The position numbers were made by a program, and so were the translations under genes. Shown here one piece after another: positions 18,593 to 27,431 of a DNA stretch of 32,564 bases. The stretch is from Rhodospirillaceae bacterium (GTDB taxonomy: Bacteria > Pseudomonadota > Gammaproteobacteria > Steroidobacterales > Rariloculaceae), in assembly GCA_024640695.1 (NCBI GenBank), contig JAHEEM010000012.1, forward strand, positions 1 to 32,564, in the 5' to 3' direction. The notes under the pieces were generated by a model, which saw nothing but the letters and a program-made list of their open reading frames with translations, was not told the DNA's origin and searched no databases. The first letter of the stretch is position 1; each line of letters begins with the position of its first letter.

Positions 18593-20227
18593 ATGCGCGG
18601 AAGAATGATGGCGCTGCCGTTGACGATCAACGAGATCATGCATTATGCGGCTCGCCACCACGGCGAGGTGGAAGTCGTTTCGGTCACCGGCGACGAAGGG
18701 CTGCATCGAACGACTTACGCGCAGGTATTTGAGCGGTCGGCCCGGTTGGCTGAGGTGCTCACTGGTCTCGGTCTTCAGCGTGGCGACCGCGTTGCAACTC
18801 TGGCGTGGAATGACCACCGCCATCTTGAGCTTTATTACGGAGTGTCCTGCGCAGGCTTTGTACTGCACACGGTCAACCCGCGGCTGTTCGCAGAGCATCT
18901 CGTCTACATCATGAATCATGCCGAGGATCGCGTGCTTTGCTTTGACCCGATTTTCATGCCGCTGGTGGAGGCTTTGGCGGACAAGCTGCCGACAATCGAG
19001 CACTACGTCGTGCTGTGCGGTGCCGCAAGCATACCGGCTAACAAGCTGCCCGGACTGGTCTGCTACGAGACGCTCCTGGATAACGCCTCGGCAGATTACT
19101 CTTGGCCGACGCTCGACGAGTCCTCGGCGAGCGCGCTTTGCTATACGTCGGGTACTACCGGCAATCCCAAGGGAGTGCTCTACAGTCATCGATCTACCGT
19201 GCTGCACGCTTACGGCAGCGTAATGCCAGATACGATGGGCTTGTCGAAGCGAGATACCGTCCTCCCGGTTGTGCCGATGTTTCATGCGAATGCCTGGGGC
19301 ATGCCCTACGCGTGCCCAATTGCCGGTGCCAAGCTCGTGATGCCTGGGCCGAAGATGGCCGACGGGGAGACCCTGCACAGTCTGATCGAGAGCGAAGGCG
19401 TGACAGCCGCGCTGGGTGTGCCGACAGTTTGGCTCGCATTGCTCGCTTATCTCCGAGACTCCGGCAAGACTGTGCCGAGCCTCGAACGGACTGTCGTCGG
19501 TGGGGCCGCGTGCCCGCTCAGCATCATGCGCGAGTTCGAAGACAAGCACGGCGTGACGACCCGCCATGCCTGGGGAATGACCGAGACGAGTCCTCTCGGC
19601 ACCGTCAACACGCTGCTGCAATCGATGGACAATCTTTCCGACCGCGAGCGCGATGAAATCCGCGTCAAGCAGGGGCGCGTGCCTTTCGGCGTCGACTTGA
19701 AAATCGTCAATGATGTTGGCGAGGAACAGCCATGGGATGGTGAGTCCTTCGGCGATCTCAAAGTGCGTGGCTACTGGGTCTGTGACGGTTATTTCAAGCA
19801 GGATGACAGCGTTGCGTCGCTCGACGCGGGCGGCTGGTTTTCCACCGGGGATGTCGCGACGATCGACACGGCCGGATTCATGAAGATTACGGATCGGACC
19901 AAGGATGTGATCAAGTCGGGTGGTGAGTGGATCAGCTCGATTGAGCTCGAGAATCTTGCCATGGGTCATCCGGATGTCGCTGAGGCGGCCGTGATCGGCG
20001 TCGAGCACCCGAAATGGACCGAGCGGCCGCTGCTGGTCGTCGTCCCGCGTGAGGCGCGAGCAATCGCCAAGCGCGAGCTGCTGGACTGGTTCAAGGGCAA
20101 GGTCGCGGATTGGTGGATACCCAACGACGTCGTGTTCGTCGAAAGTATTCCGCATACCGCAACTGGCAAGGTCTCTAAGCTAAGTTTGCGCGAGCAGCTC
20201 AAGGACTATCGCCTGCCTCCCGGGTGA
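18593..20227 (+). CDS. Acyl-CoA synthetase (AMP-dependent, FadD-like)
   Basis: [15 protein letters not shown]-binding motif, [37 protein letters not shown], and [11 protein letters not shown] at 18593 preceded by GGGGAGGTGA. Confidence 0.95.
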   Translation: MRGRMMALPLTINEIMHYAARHHGEVEVVSVTGDEGLHRTTYAQVFERSARLAEVLTGLGLQRGDRVATLAWNDHRHLELYYGVSCAGFVLHTVNPRLFAEHLVYIMNHAEDRVLCFDPIFMPLVEALADKLPTIEHYVVLCGAASIPANKLPGLVCYETLLDNASADYSWPTLDESSASALCYTSGTTGNPKGVLYSHRSTVLHAYGSVMPDTMGLSKRDTVLPVVPMFHANAWGMPYACPIAGAKLVMPGPKMADGETLHSLIESEGVTAALGVPTVWLALLAYLRDSGKTVPSLERTVVGGAACPLSIMREFEDKHGVTTRHAWGMTETSPLGTVNTLLQSMDNLSDRERDEIRVKQGRVPFGVDLKIVNDVGEEQPWDGESFGDLKVRGYWVCDGYFKQDDSVASLDAGGWFSTGDVATIDTAGFMKITDRTKDVIKSGGEWISSIELENLAMGHPDVAEAAVIGVEHPKWTERPLLVVVPREARAIAKRELLDWFKGKVADWWIPNDVVFVESIPHTATGKVSKLSLREQLKDYRLPPG

Positions 20228-20327
20228 TCCGCACAGTGCGACGGAAGGAATGCGATGGCGCGGCCCCGACGATGGTGGGCAACTCTGGACTTGCGTGTTT
20301 CTTGAGGCTTACCCGACGGGTGCCTCG

Positions 20328-20996
20328 TCAGTACACCGTGGGTTCGCATGCGAACGGCAAGAGCTCCCAATCGGGCGCGAACACGAACTCATAGTCCGAA
20401 GAGAACGGCACGCGGAAATACTCGGGGTCTGTAATCGTGAGCGCGACGCTTAGATAGCGGCCGCCGTTACGGTTCTCGACGGCATAGACCTCACGCAAGG
20501 TCATCGCTGCGCTCTTCGGTGTTCCGTTCCGGTCGACTTCGCCCGCGGTCAGGTGCGTAGTCTCGATAACGAGCCTGGCGTCCTCCCAGCGGCCGATCGC
20601 ATGGCCGTTCGGCGTATGCGCGGCGTTCTGCGGCAGCGGTGCTCCGTTCATTTGGACTGTTCGCACGACGTCCATCGTCTCGTAGCGGATCGTGAGCGTG
20701 CTGTTCTCGAAGTCGAAGGTCATCGGACTGACCGGCATGAAGCCGCGAGGCATGCCGGGTGGCTCGCAGCGTAACGCCGGGTCCTGATCGAGACGAAAAC
20801 TCTCGAGGCGCTCGCGGCCCGCCGCAGTCAATGGGTAGTCGACGACGCGGGTGCCCGGCGGGGTCGATGATCTCCAGACCCCGCTCTCGAGTGTCGCGAT
20901 CGTCTCGGGACTGGCCGAGACCCTCCCCGGGCCGAGCAAGGCGATGCTCGAGGCCAGAGCCGAGATCAAGCCCGGCAGAGATCTAGCGTTCAACAC
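20328..20996 (-). CDS. Hypothetical secreted protein with IGRWE-type motif
   Basis: Signal-peptide-like N-terminus; NGHAIGRWEDARLVIETTHL resembles GRWEGDTLVVDS in the divergent ORF at 21163-22710. GTG start. Confidence 0.7.
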   Translation of the reverse strand: MLNARSLPGLISALASSIALLGPGRVSASPETIATLESGVWRSSTPPGTRVVDYPLTAAGRERLESFRLDQDPALRCEPPGMPRGFMPVSPMTFDFENSTLTIRYETMDVVRTVQMNGAPLPQNAAHTPNGHAIGRWEDARLVIETTHLTAGEVDRNGTPKSAAMTLREVYAVENRNGGRYLSVALTITDPEYFRVPFSSDYEFVFAPDWELLPFACEPTVY

Positions 20997-21162
20997 CCGC
21001 TCTCCTGGAGCGCAGCTCGCATCGGCTGCTATAGTGGTGATCCTACCCGCACCTGCGCCGCCGATGCTACTTGCTGCCGCAGCGGTCGCAGTCGCGCCGC
21101 AGTCGTTCTTGAATCCATCGGCGTTTTGCGGTCGAATCCGGGGTGCAGAATTAGGGGGGCGT

Positions 21163-22710
21163 GTGCGGTTACAGGTATTGATGGTGTTGGCGGTCTTCGT
21201 GGGCTCTGCGTCCGCGCAGACACTCCCGCGTGCAGCCGACGGGCGCCCTGATCTGCAGGGTATCTGGCGGGTTGTCGAACGTGCCGGCTACGACCTCGAG
21301 GACCACGCAGCGCGGCACGATATGCCGGCTGGCCGCAGCGTCGTCGACGGCGGCCTGATTCCTTATCAGTCATGGGCGGCAGAGCAGCAGCGCGCCAACT
21401 TTTCAAATCGTGCGACGGTCGATCCACTCAGGAGCTGCTATCTGCCGGGTGTCCCGCGCGTCATGGCGCTGGACTTTCCGTTCCACATTTTTCAGACCAA
21501 CGAGCATATCGCGATCACGTTCGAGTGGCAGCAGGTCTACCGGCTCATCTACACGGACGGCGAGCCGTCGCTTTACGGTGGGGTCGAATCCTGGATGGGC
21601 AGCTCGCGCGGTCAATGGGAGGGCGACGTGCTCGTCGTCGAGGTCACCGATCAGAACGAGCGGACTTGGCTCGATGCGGCCGGGAATTTTCATAGTAATG
21701 CGATGCGCGTGACCGAGCGCTACCAAATGCGCGATGCCGACACAATCGACTACGAGGCGACGATCGAAGATCCCGGTGTGTTCTCGCGCCCGTGGACAAT
21801 GCGTCTTCAGTTTCGGCGCCAGACGCACATGGACCGGATTCTCGAGTACCAGTGCCAGGCCGAGAAAGAAGAGGCCAGCGGCGCTTTCGAACGCGATGCG
21901 CGTACCTGGTATCCGGCACCTATTCCTGAAGCTAACGAACCCTTCGATTTCGAGGCGGGCGCTGAGGTTCCGTTGCCTGAGGTGCCAGCCGACATTCCAC
22001 GGCATGCGGACGGCACGCCCGACATCAGCGGTTATTACATGGCTGATGCAGGCGGTGCGAATTACGGCCTCGAGGAGCACCCCGGCGACGAACTGACGCC
22101 GCCGAGCCGCGGCCAGGTTATAGATCCGACGGATCGGACCTTGCCATATCAGGCCTGGGCGAGAGCGGAGCGTATCGATCGCGTGCTGCCGCACCGCGGT
22201 TACGACGACCCCACAGCGCATTGCTTCGTTGCCGGCGTGCCGCGGTCGCATTATGTGCCCGCACCGTTCTTTATTCTGCAGCCGCCGGGCTACGTCGTCG
22301 TGTTGCACGAGCGTATGTCATGGCGCCAAATCCGTCTGGATGACGGCGAGCATCTGCCCGAGCACCTGCGCTTGTGGCAGGGTGATTCGATCGGGCGCTG
22401 GGAGGGAGATACCCTTGTCGTGGATTCGCGTAATTTCAACGGCAAGGCCTGGCTCAACGAGGTCGGCGACGTCGTTAGCCACGCTCAGACAGTCGTCGAG
22501 ACCTTTACGCCAGGGAGCCCGACGCAGCTGATTTACCGTGCGACCGTCACGGACCCAATCGCGTATACCCGCCCATGGACGATCGAGATGCCGTTTAACC
22601 GTCAAGCCGAGGAGCTGCTCGAGGTCGCGTGTCTTGAAGACAATAATGACCTCGAGCACTTGAAGGACGTTCGCGATGCGTACCGCACGGGCCAGAGTTC
22701 AGGAGAGTAA
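21163..22710 (+). CDS. Uncharacterised secreted protein with two tandem homologous domains
   Basis: Signal peptide (MVLAVFVGSASAQ). Two repeats each with GxPDxxGxY/W...PYQxWA...GVPR...GxWEGDxLVVxxxxxxxxxWLxxxG...DPxxxxRPWT. GTG at 21163 with a G-rich RBS; ATG at 21181 also possible. Confidence 0.8.
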   Translation: MRLQVLMVLAVFVGSASAQTLPRAADGRPDLQGIWRVVERAGYDLEDHAARHDMPAGRSVVDGGLIPYQSWAAEQQRANFSNRATVDPLRSCYLPGVPRVMALDFPFHIFQTNEHIAITFEWQQVYRLIYTDGEPSLYGGVESWMGSSRGQWEGDVLVVEVTDQNERTWLDAAGNFHSNAMRVTERYQMRDADTIDYEATIEDPGVFSRPWTMRLQFRRQTHMDRILEYQCQAEKEEASGAFERDARTWYPAPIPEANEPFDFEAGAEVPLPEVPADIPRHADGTPDISGYYMADAGGANYGLEEHPGDELTPPSRGQVIDPTDRTLPYQAWARAERIDRVLPHRGYDDPTAHCFVAGVPRSHYVPAPFFILQPPGYVVVLHERMSWRQIRLDDGEHLPEHLRLWQGDSIGRWEGDTLVVDSRNFNGKAWLNEVGDVVSHAQTVVETFTPGSPTQLIYRATVTDPIAYTRPWTIEMPFNRQAEELLEVACLEDNNDLEHLKDVRDAYRTGQSSGE

Positions 22711-22714
22711 CGCC

Positions 22715-23119
22715 ATGCGATCATCACTAGCCGTAAGTCTCGCGATTGCGGGATCCATTTGGGCCATTGCCGCAGTCAATGCGTACGCGCACCATTCGTT
22801 TGCTGCGCAGTTCGACAGAGATCGACCGGTCGAGCTCATGGGTACCGTCACCGAGATGAAGTGGTCCAACCCGCACGCGTGGATCTACATCGATGTCGTA
22901 GACGCCGACGGCAAAGTTGTCAATTGGGCGTTGGAGACGCGGGCGGCCAATAACTTGATCCGGCTAGGATGGCGTCGAGAGGACTTGCCGGTCGGCTCGA
23001 AACTCGAGGTCGACGGCTGGCAAGCACGCAACGGCACCCCGACTGCGAGCATCAAGACAGTCATCTTCGCTGACGGCCGCAGCCTCTTCGTTGGTTCGCC
23101 CGAGCAGTCCGCGCAGTAG
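22715..23119 (+). CDS. DUF6152-like secreted protein
   Basis: Signal peptide ending AYAHHSFAAQFD, then ELMGTVTEMKWSNPHAWIYIDV. Starts 4 nt after the previous stop with AGGAGAG. Confidence 0.8.
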   Translation: MRSSLAVSLAIAGSIWAIAAVNAYAHHSFAAQFDRDRPVELMGTVTEMKWSNPHAWIYIDVVDADGKVVNWALETRAANNLIRLGWRREDLPVGSKLEVDGWQARNGTPTASIKTVIFADGRSLFVGSPEQSAQ

Positions 23120-23254
23120 TGGCCGCGCGGCCTGGTAGAAGCCTCTGCTCAGCGGGGTTCTCGTAAACCGATGTTCTCGATCATCGAGCTGGCGTCAGTG
23201 CGCAGACACCGAGCGAGTCGGGAGTGCTTTCGGCTCAGGTGCGGGTGTATCGTT

Positions 23255-23314
23255 GCGCTGATGCGCTGATGCGCTGATGCGCTGATGCGCTGATGCGCTT
23301 ATGCGCTGATGCGC
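23255..23314. repeat. Tandem 8-bp repeat (GCGCTGAT)n, about 7.5 copies, one variant unit (GCGCTTAT)
   Basis: Direct reading of the sequence. Confidence 0.98.
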
Positions 23315-23360
23315 GGCGACGGCGCGCTGTCGAGCGGAGGGCTCCGGCCGCCTGATCTGG

Positions 23361-24269
23361 TCAGCTGGCGCGCCCATAGATGTAGTCGACAACCCAACTT
23401 AGACCCGCTGCCTCGGGGCCCAGCGCGCTCGCGATGGCGACGATCTCTTCGTAGAGGCTCTGGGCCCGTTGGCGCGCAGCATCTACTCCGAGCACCGATG
23501 GATACGTCGACTTCTGATTGTCTCGATCTGAAGTCGCGCTTTTGCCGAGGGTTGCGGTGTCCTGGTCGATCTCGAGCAAATCATCCCGAATCTGAAACAG
23601 TAAGCCCAGATCAGTCGCGAGCCGATCCAACCGGCTTGAGACACCCGCGGCGGGCTTAGCGAGCTCTACCGGCATCATGACGGCCGCGCGGATGAGTTCG
23701 CCTGTTTTGCGGCGATGGACATCTTCGAGCTGTGCCTCGGTGAGCGGCTTGCCTTCGGCCTGCAAGTCCAGCATCTGGCCGCCGACCATTCCGGCGGGAC
23801 CGGCCGCGCGTGCCAGCCATGTGACGATATTGAGGCGCGCTTCGGGAGCGGCGGTGAGCGAGTCGTCGCAGCACAGAATCTCGAACGCTAGCGCCTGTAA
23901 TCCGTCGCCGGCAAGTATTGCCGTGGCCTCGTCGAACGCTCGGTGCGTGGTTGGTCTGCCGCGGCGGAGATCGTCGTTGTCCATCGCCGGAAGATCGTCG
24001 TGCACCAAAGAATACGCGTGAACGAGCTCGACCGCTGCAGCGATCGCGTCGAGCCCCTCCAACCCGACACCGAAAACCTCGCCTGTCGCGTAGGTCAGCA
24101 GTGGGCGGACGCGCTTACCGGGGCCCAGCACGGAGTACTCGATTGCTTCAACGAGGCGCGGCGGAATTCGCTTATCCGCACTCAAAGCTGTCTCGAGCCT
24201 TTTAACCACGCGCTCACGGTAGTGCTCAGCGCGCGTCGCGAATGTCGGCGGTGTCCCACGTGCTATCAT
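23361..24269 (-). CDS. ispA: Short-chain trans-prenyl diphosphate synthase (farnesyl/geranylgeranyl diphosphate synthase, IspA-like)
   Basis: GPGKRVRPLL, HAYSLVHDDLPAMDNDDLRRGRPTTH first Asp-rich motif, FQIRDDLLEID second Asp-rich motif. Confidence 0.95.
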   Translation of the reverse strand: MIARGTPPTFATRAEHYRERVVKRLETALSADKRIPPRLVEAIEYSVLGPGKRVRPLLTYATGEVFGVGLEGLDAIAAAVELVHAYSLVHDDLPAMDNDDLRRGRPTTHRAFDEATAILAGDGLQALAFEILCCDDSLTAAPEARLNIVTWLARAAGPAGMVGGQMLDLQAEGKPLTEAQLEDVHRRKTGELIRAAVMMPVELAKPAAGVSSRLDRLATDLGLLFQIRDDLLEIDQDTATLGKSATSDRDNQKSTYPSVLGVDAARQRAQSLYEEIVAIASALGPEAAGLSWVVDYIYGRAS

Positions 24270-24296
24270 GGCGGCCCATCCTAACACCGATATTGC

Positions 24297-25421
24297 GTGC
24301 ATCGCCTGCGCATCGTGAACTCCGATTCGAGCCGATCACTCGGCGCCCCGCTAGCAGATCTGAGCTTCCAGGCCGCGATACTCCCCGGGGTTTCGCGGAC
24401 GTTCGCGCTGACAATACCGGTGCTGCCTGAAGATCTCGCCAAAGTCGTCGCAAATGCGTATCTGCTGTGCCGCCTGGCGGACACGATTGAAGACGACATC
24501 GGTATCGAAGACATCGCCAAGACGGCCTTCCACGATCGGCTCGTTGCGGTCGTTCGCGGCGAAACCGACGCCGAGGGCTTTGCACAGGCACTTTTGCCGT
24601 TGCTGTCGGAGAGGACGCTTGCGGCGGAGCGGGAGCTCGTTAGTAATGCTGCCAAGGTGATTCGAGTGACGCATTCGTTCTCCGCGAATGATCAGCAAGC
24701 CATCATCAACTGTCTCAGTCGGATGTGCGCCGGAATGCCCGAGTTCCAGCGACATCGGAATCTCGGCGGGCTTACGGACCTCAGCGATCTGTCCGCGTAT
24801 TGTTACGTGGTTGCCGGCGTTGTCGGTGAGATGCTGACGGAGCTTTTCTGTGAGCACAGTCCGACGATCGCCGGCAACCGTCAAGAGCTGATGCGTTTGG
24901 CGCCGTCCTTCGGACAGGGATTGCAGATGACCAATATTCTCAAAGACGTTTGGGAGGATCGGCGAGCTGATACCTGCTGGTTACCCCGCTGTGTGTTTGG
25001 AAAAGGCTTCGATCTAACACGGCTTGACGAGCTCTATGTCACTGCGGAATACCGCCACGGTATCGAGGAGCTTACGGGGATCGCGCATCATCATCTGCGC
25101 GATGCGCTCGAGTATGCGCTGCATCTCCCGGCCTCAGAGACTGGGATGCGCCGGTTTTGCTTGTGGGCCATCGGCTTCGCCGTGCTGACGCTGCGTAAGG
25201 TGCAGAAGTACTGCGATTTCAGGCACGGCGAGAGAGTGAAGATCTCCAGGCGCAGCGTTCGCGCGGCCGTCGTCACGGTGAACTTGTCGTCTCGCAGCAA
25301 CTGGGCCTTGCGCTCTCTGTTCGATCTCGCCGCCACTGGCTTGCCGCTTGTGGCCGGTGAATCCTTTAATGGCTCCAACTACAAGCTTATCCGCCGGCAG
25401 CCGAATGCGGACCGGACCTGA
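24297..25421 (+). CDS. Squalene synthase-like (squalene/phytoene synthase family)
   Basis: SRTFALTIPVLP...AYLLCRLADTIEDD first Asp motif; GQGLQMTNILKDVWEDRRADTCWLP second Asp motif. GTG at 24297 or 24315. Confidence 0.9.
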   Translation: MHRLRIVNSDSSRSLGAPLADLSFQAAILPGVSRTFALTIPVLPEDLAKVVANAYLLCRLADTIEDDIGIEDIAKTAFHDRLVAVVRGETDAEGFAQALLPLLSERTLAAERELVSNAAKVIRVTHSFSANDQQAIINCLSRMCAGMPEFQRHRNLGGLTDLSDLSAYCYVVAGVVGEMLTELFCEHSPTIAGNRQELMRLAPSFGQGLQMTNILKDVWEDRRADTCWLPRCVFGKGFDLTRLDELYVTAEYRHGIEELTGIAHHHLRDALEYALHLPASETGMRRFCLWAIGFAVLTLRKVQKYCDFRHGERVKISRRSVRAAVVTVNLSSRSNWALRSLFDLAATGLPLVAGESFNGSNYKLIRRQPNADRT

Positions 25422-25468
25422 TCACGATCCGGTTGCAGCCGAGCACGACGTAGGACTCAGGTAAGAGC

Positions 25469-26448
25469 ATGCAGTCGAGTGCGCGCGCACATGCAAACAT
25501 CGCTCTGGTCAAGTACTGGGGGAAATCCGACCCCGTCCTGAACGTGCCTGCGGTAGGGTCGCTATCGGTGACGCTCGACAAGCTATGGTCGGACACGCAG
25601 GTCGAGTTCTCTCCAGCGTTGCGCCACGATTCCTTGGTGCTCGACGGCAAACAGGATGCGGCGCAGCTCGCACGCGTGTCAGGCTGCCTGGATCTTCTGC
25701 GGGAGCGCGCCGGCACGCATGATCGCGCCGCCGTTGTGAGTCGTAACAACTTTCCGACCGGCGCTGGCTTGGCTTCCTCGGCCTCCGGATTCGCGGCGCT
25801 CGTGTGCGCGGCGGCGCGGGCTTTAGAGCTTGAGCTCTCACCGACCGAACTCAGCATACTGGCGCGGCGGGGCTCGGGTTCAGCAGCACGCTCTATCTTT
25901 GGCGGTTACGTTGAGATGCACGCCGGGGCGGCGGCGGATGGAAGCGACAGTTACGCAGAGGCCGTGCTGCAGGCGGCGGATTGGCCCCTGACCGTTGTCA
26001 TCGCCGTAACGACGCGGGAGCCCAAGGCCACGGCTCGACCCAAGGGATGCAAGCCACGGCCGCGACGTCGCCGTACTACCCGGCATGGATCGAGTCGAGC
26101 ACTTTGGATCTCGGTACGGCCAGGCAGGCTATTTGCGGTCGAGACTTTCCGCGGCTGGCCGAGGTCGCCGAGCACAGCTGTCTCAAGCTGCATGCGCTGG
26201 CGATGTCGAGCCGCCCCGGATTGATCTACTGGAACCCCGCCACGGTTGCGTGCATCGACGCGGTCCGCAAGCTGCAGCGTGACGGTATGCCGGTCTTCTT
26301 TACCATCGATGCGGGCCCGCAGCTTAAGGCGCTGTGTCTTCCGGAAGCTACTGACGATGTGGTCGATGCGCTCCGCGCGCTTCCCGGCGTGCTGGACTTG
26401 ATCGTGACGGGTCTCGGACCTGGCGTCGAGCCAGCTCAGGCCTCGTGA
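25469..26448 (+). pseudogene. mvaD: Diphosphomevalonate decarboxylase with an apparent frameshift near 26026-26032 (real lesion or sequencing error)
   Basis: 5' ORF: SSARAHANIALVKYWGK, NNFPTGAGLASSASGFAAL, GSGSAARSIFGGYVEM, ending ...REPKA. 3' ORF continues in the -1 frame: HGSTQGMQATAATSPYYPAW...FTIDAGPQLKAL. Together they give one full-length MDD. Confidence 0.9.
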
Positions 26449-27431
26449 AGGTCTTCGCCCGCGCGCCCGGCAAGCTCATCGTGCTGGGCGAGTACGCGGT
26501 GCTTGCCGGCGGTCCGGCACTCGTGATGGCCGTTGATCGGCACTGCAGCGCCGTGATCCAGGCGAGCACTGACTCGGCGTGCCACTTGCGAACCCGAATA
26601 GATACGGATACGCAGACGAGCTTTGTAGCCGGGCAACCCAGTGGAGTCGGTCTTGTGGATCTTGTGACCGGCCGGTCACGGAGCCCGCTGCCCGAACCCT
26701 GGACGGCAACTCTGGACAGCCGTGCGCTATTCGGTCGCAATGGCAAGCTCGGGCTTGGCTCGAGCGCCGCGGCGCTGACGGCCTGGGCGGGCGCATGGGC
26801 GGCCTATATGGGGGCTCACAAGCCCGATGTTACCGAGCTCATTGCCGTGCACCGTGAGTGGCAGGGTGGCGCCGGCAGTGGGCTCGACGTCGCGGCCAGC
26901 CGGCTCGGCGGCGTGTTGTGTTATCGGCTCGGTGAGGACGGTAGCCCCGATATCATTTCAGTCAGATTGCCGGACAGTGTAGGATTCGTCGGTGTTTGCA
27001 CGGGTCAAGCCGCTTCGACAGGCGGTTTGGTCCGGCGTTTCCAAGCCTGGCGGGAGAACAATCCGATCGCGGCGCATGCTCAAGTCGACCGCATGCGGCA
27101 GATTGCCGAGAGCGGTGTCGATGCTGCTCGGATGAACGCCGCGACTGATTTTATTTCTGCCGTCGCCAGTTATTCAGCGGCGCTGGACGCCTTGGGCCGA
27201 GCCGTCGGTGCCGATATCGTGACGACCGAGCATCGTTCGATTGCGGCGGTAGCCGAGCGCTTCGGCGTGACCTACAAGGTCAGTGGCGCAGGCGGCGGCG
27301 ACGTCGGTGTCGCGCTCGCCGCCGATACTGAGGCGCTCGACGCGTTCGCGGCGGCTGTGCCGACCGAGCACGAGGTGCTGCGCCTGGGCATCGACGGGGC
27401 CGGGATGGTGACCGAGATACGCTCAGTGTGA
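26445..27431 (+). CDS. Phosphomevalonate kinase (GHMP family)
   Basis: FARAPGKLIVLGEYAVLAGGPALVMAVD, LGLGSSAAALTAWAGA, KVSGAGGGDVGVAL. GTG start overlaps the MDD stop (GTGA). Confidence 0.9.
   Translation: MKVFARAPGKLIVLGEYAVLAGGPALVMAVDRHCSAVIQASTDSACHLRTRIDTDTQTSFVAGQPSGVGLVDLVTGRSRSPLPEPWTATLDSRALFGRNGKLGLGSSAAALTAWAGAWAAYMGAHKPDVTELIAVHREWQGGAGSGLDVAASRLGGVLCYRLGEDGSPDIISVRLPDSVGFVGVCTGQAASTGGLVRRFQAWRENNPIAAHAQVDRMRQIAESGVDAARMNAATDFISAVASYSAALDALGRAVGADIVTTEHRSIAAVAERFGVTYKVSGAGGGDVGVALAADTEALDAFAAAVPTEHEVLRLGIDGAGMVTEIRSV

Noticed and set aside
18539-20155. 538-aa minus-strand ORF
   Set aside because: Fully antisense to the strongly supported acyl-CoA synthetase; composition typical of shadow ORFs in GC-rich DNA.
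21403-22308. 301-aa minus-strand ORF
   Set aside because: Antisense to the duplicated secreted protein; no supporting motifs or start context.
23255-23314. CRISPR array possibility
   Set aside because: Unit is 8 bp with no spacers; a simple tandem repeat, not a CRISPR.
23195-23392. ORF translating the 8-bp repeat (SASAHQRI repeats)
   Set aside because: Open frame is a by-product of the tandem repeat; overlaps the ispA-like 3' end and has no family features.
26015-26045. Programmed -1 ribosomal frameshift in mvaD
   Set aside because: No canonical X XXY YYZ slippery sequence visible at the break; a single missing C explains the data more simply. Kept only as an option to test.
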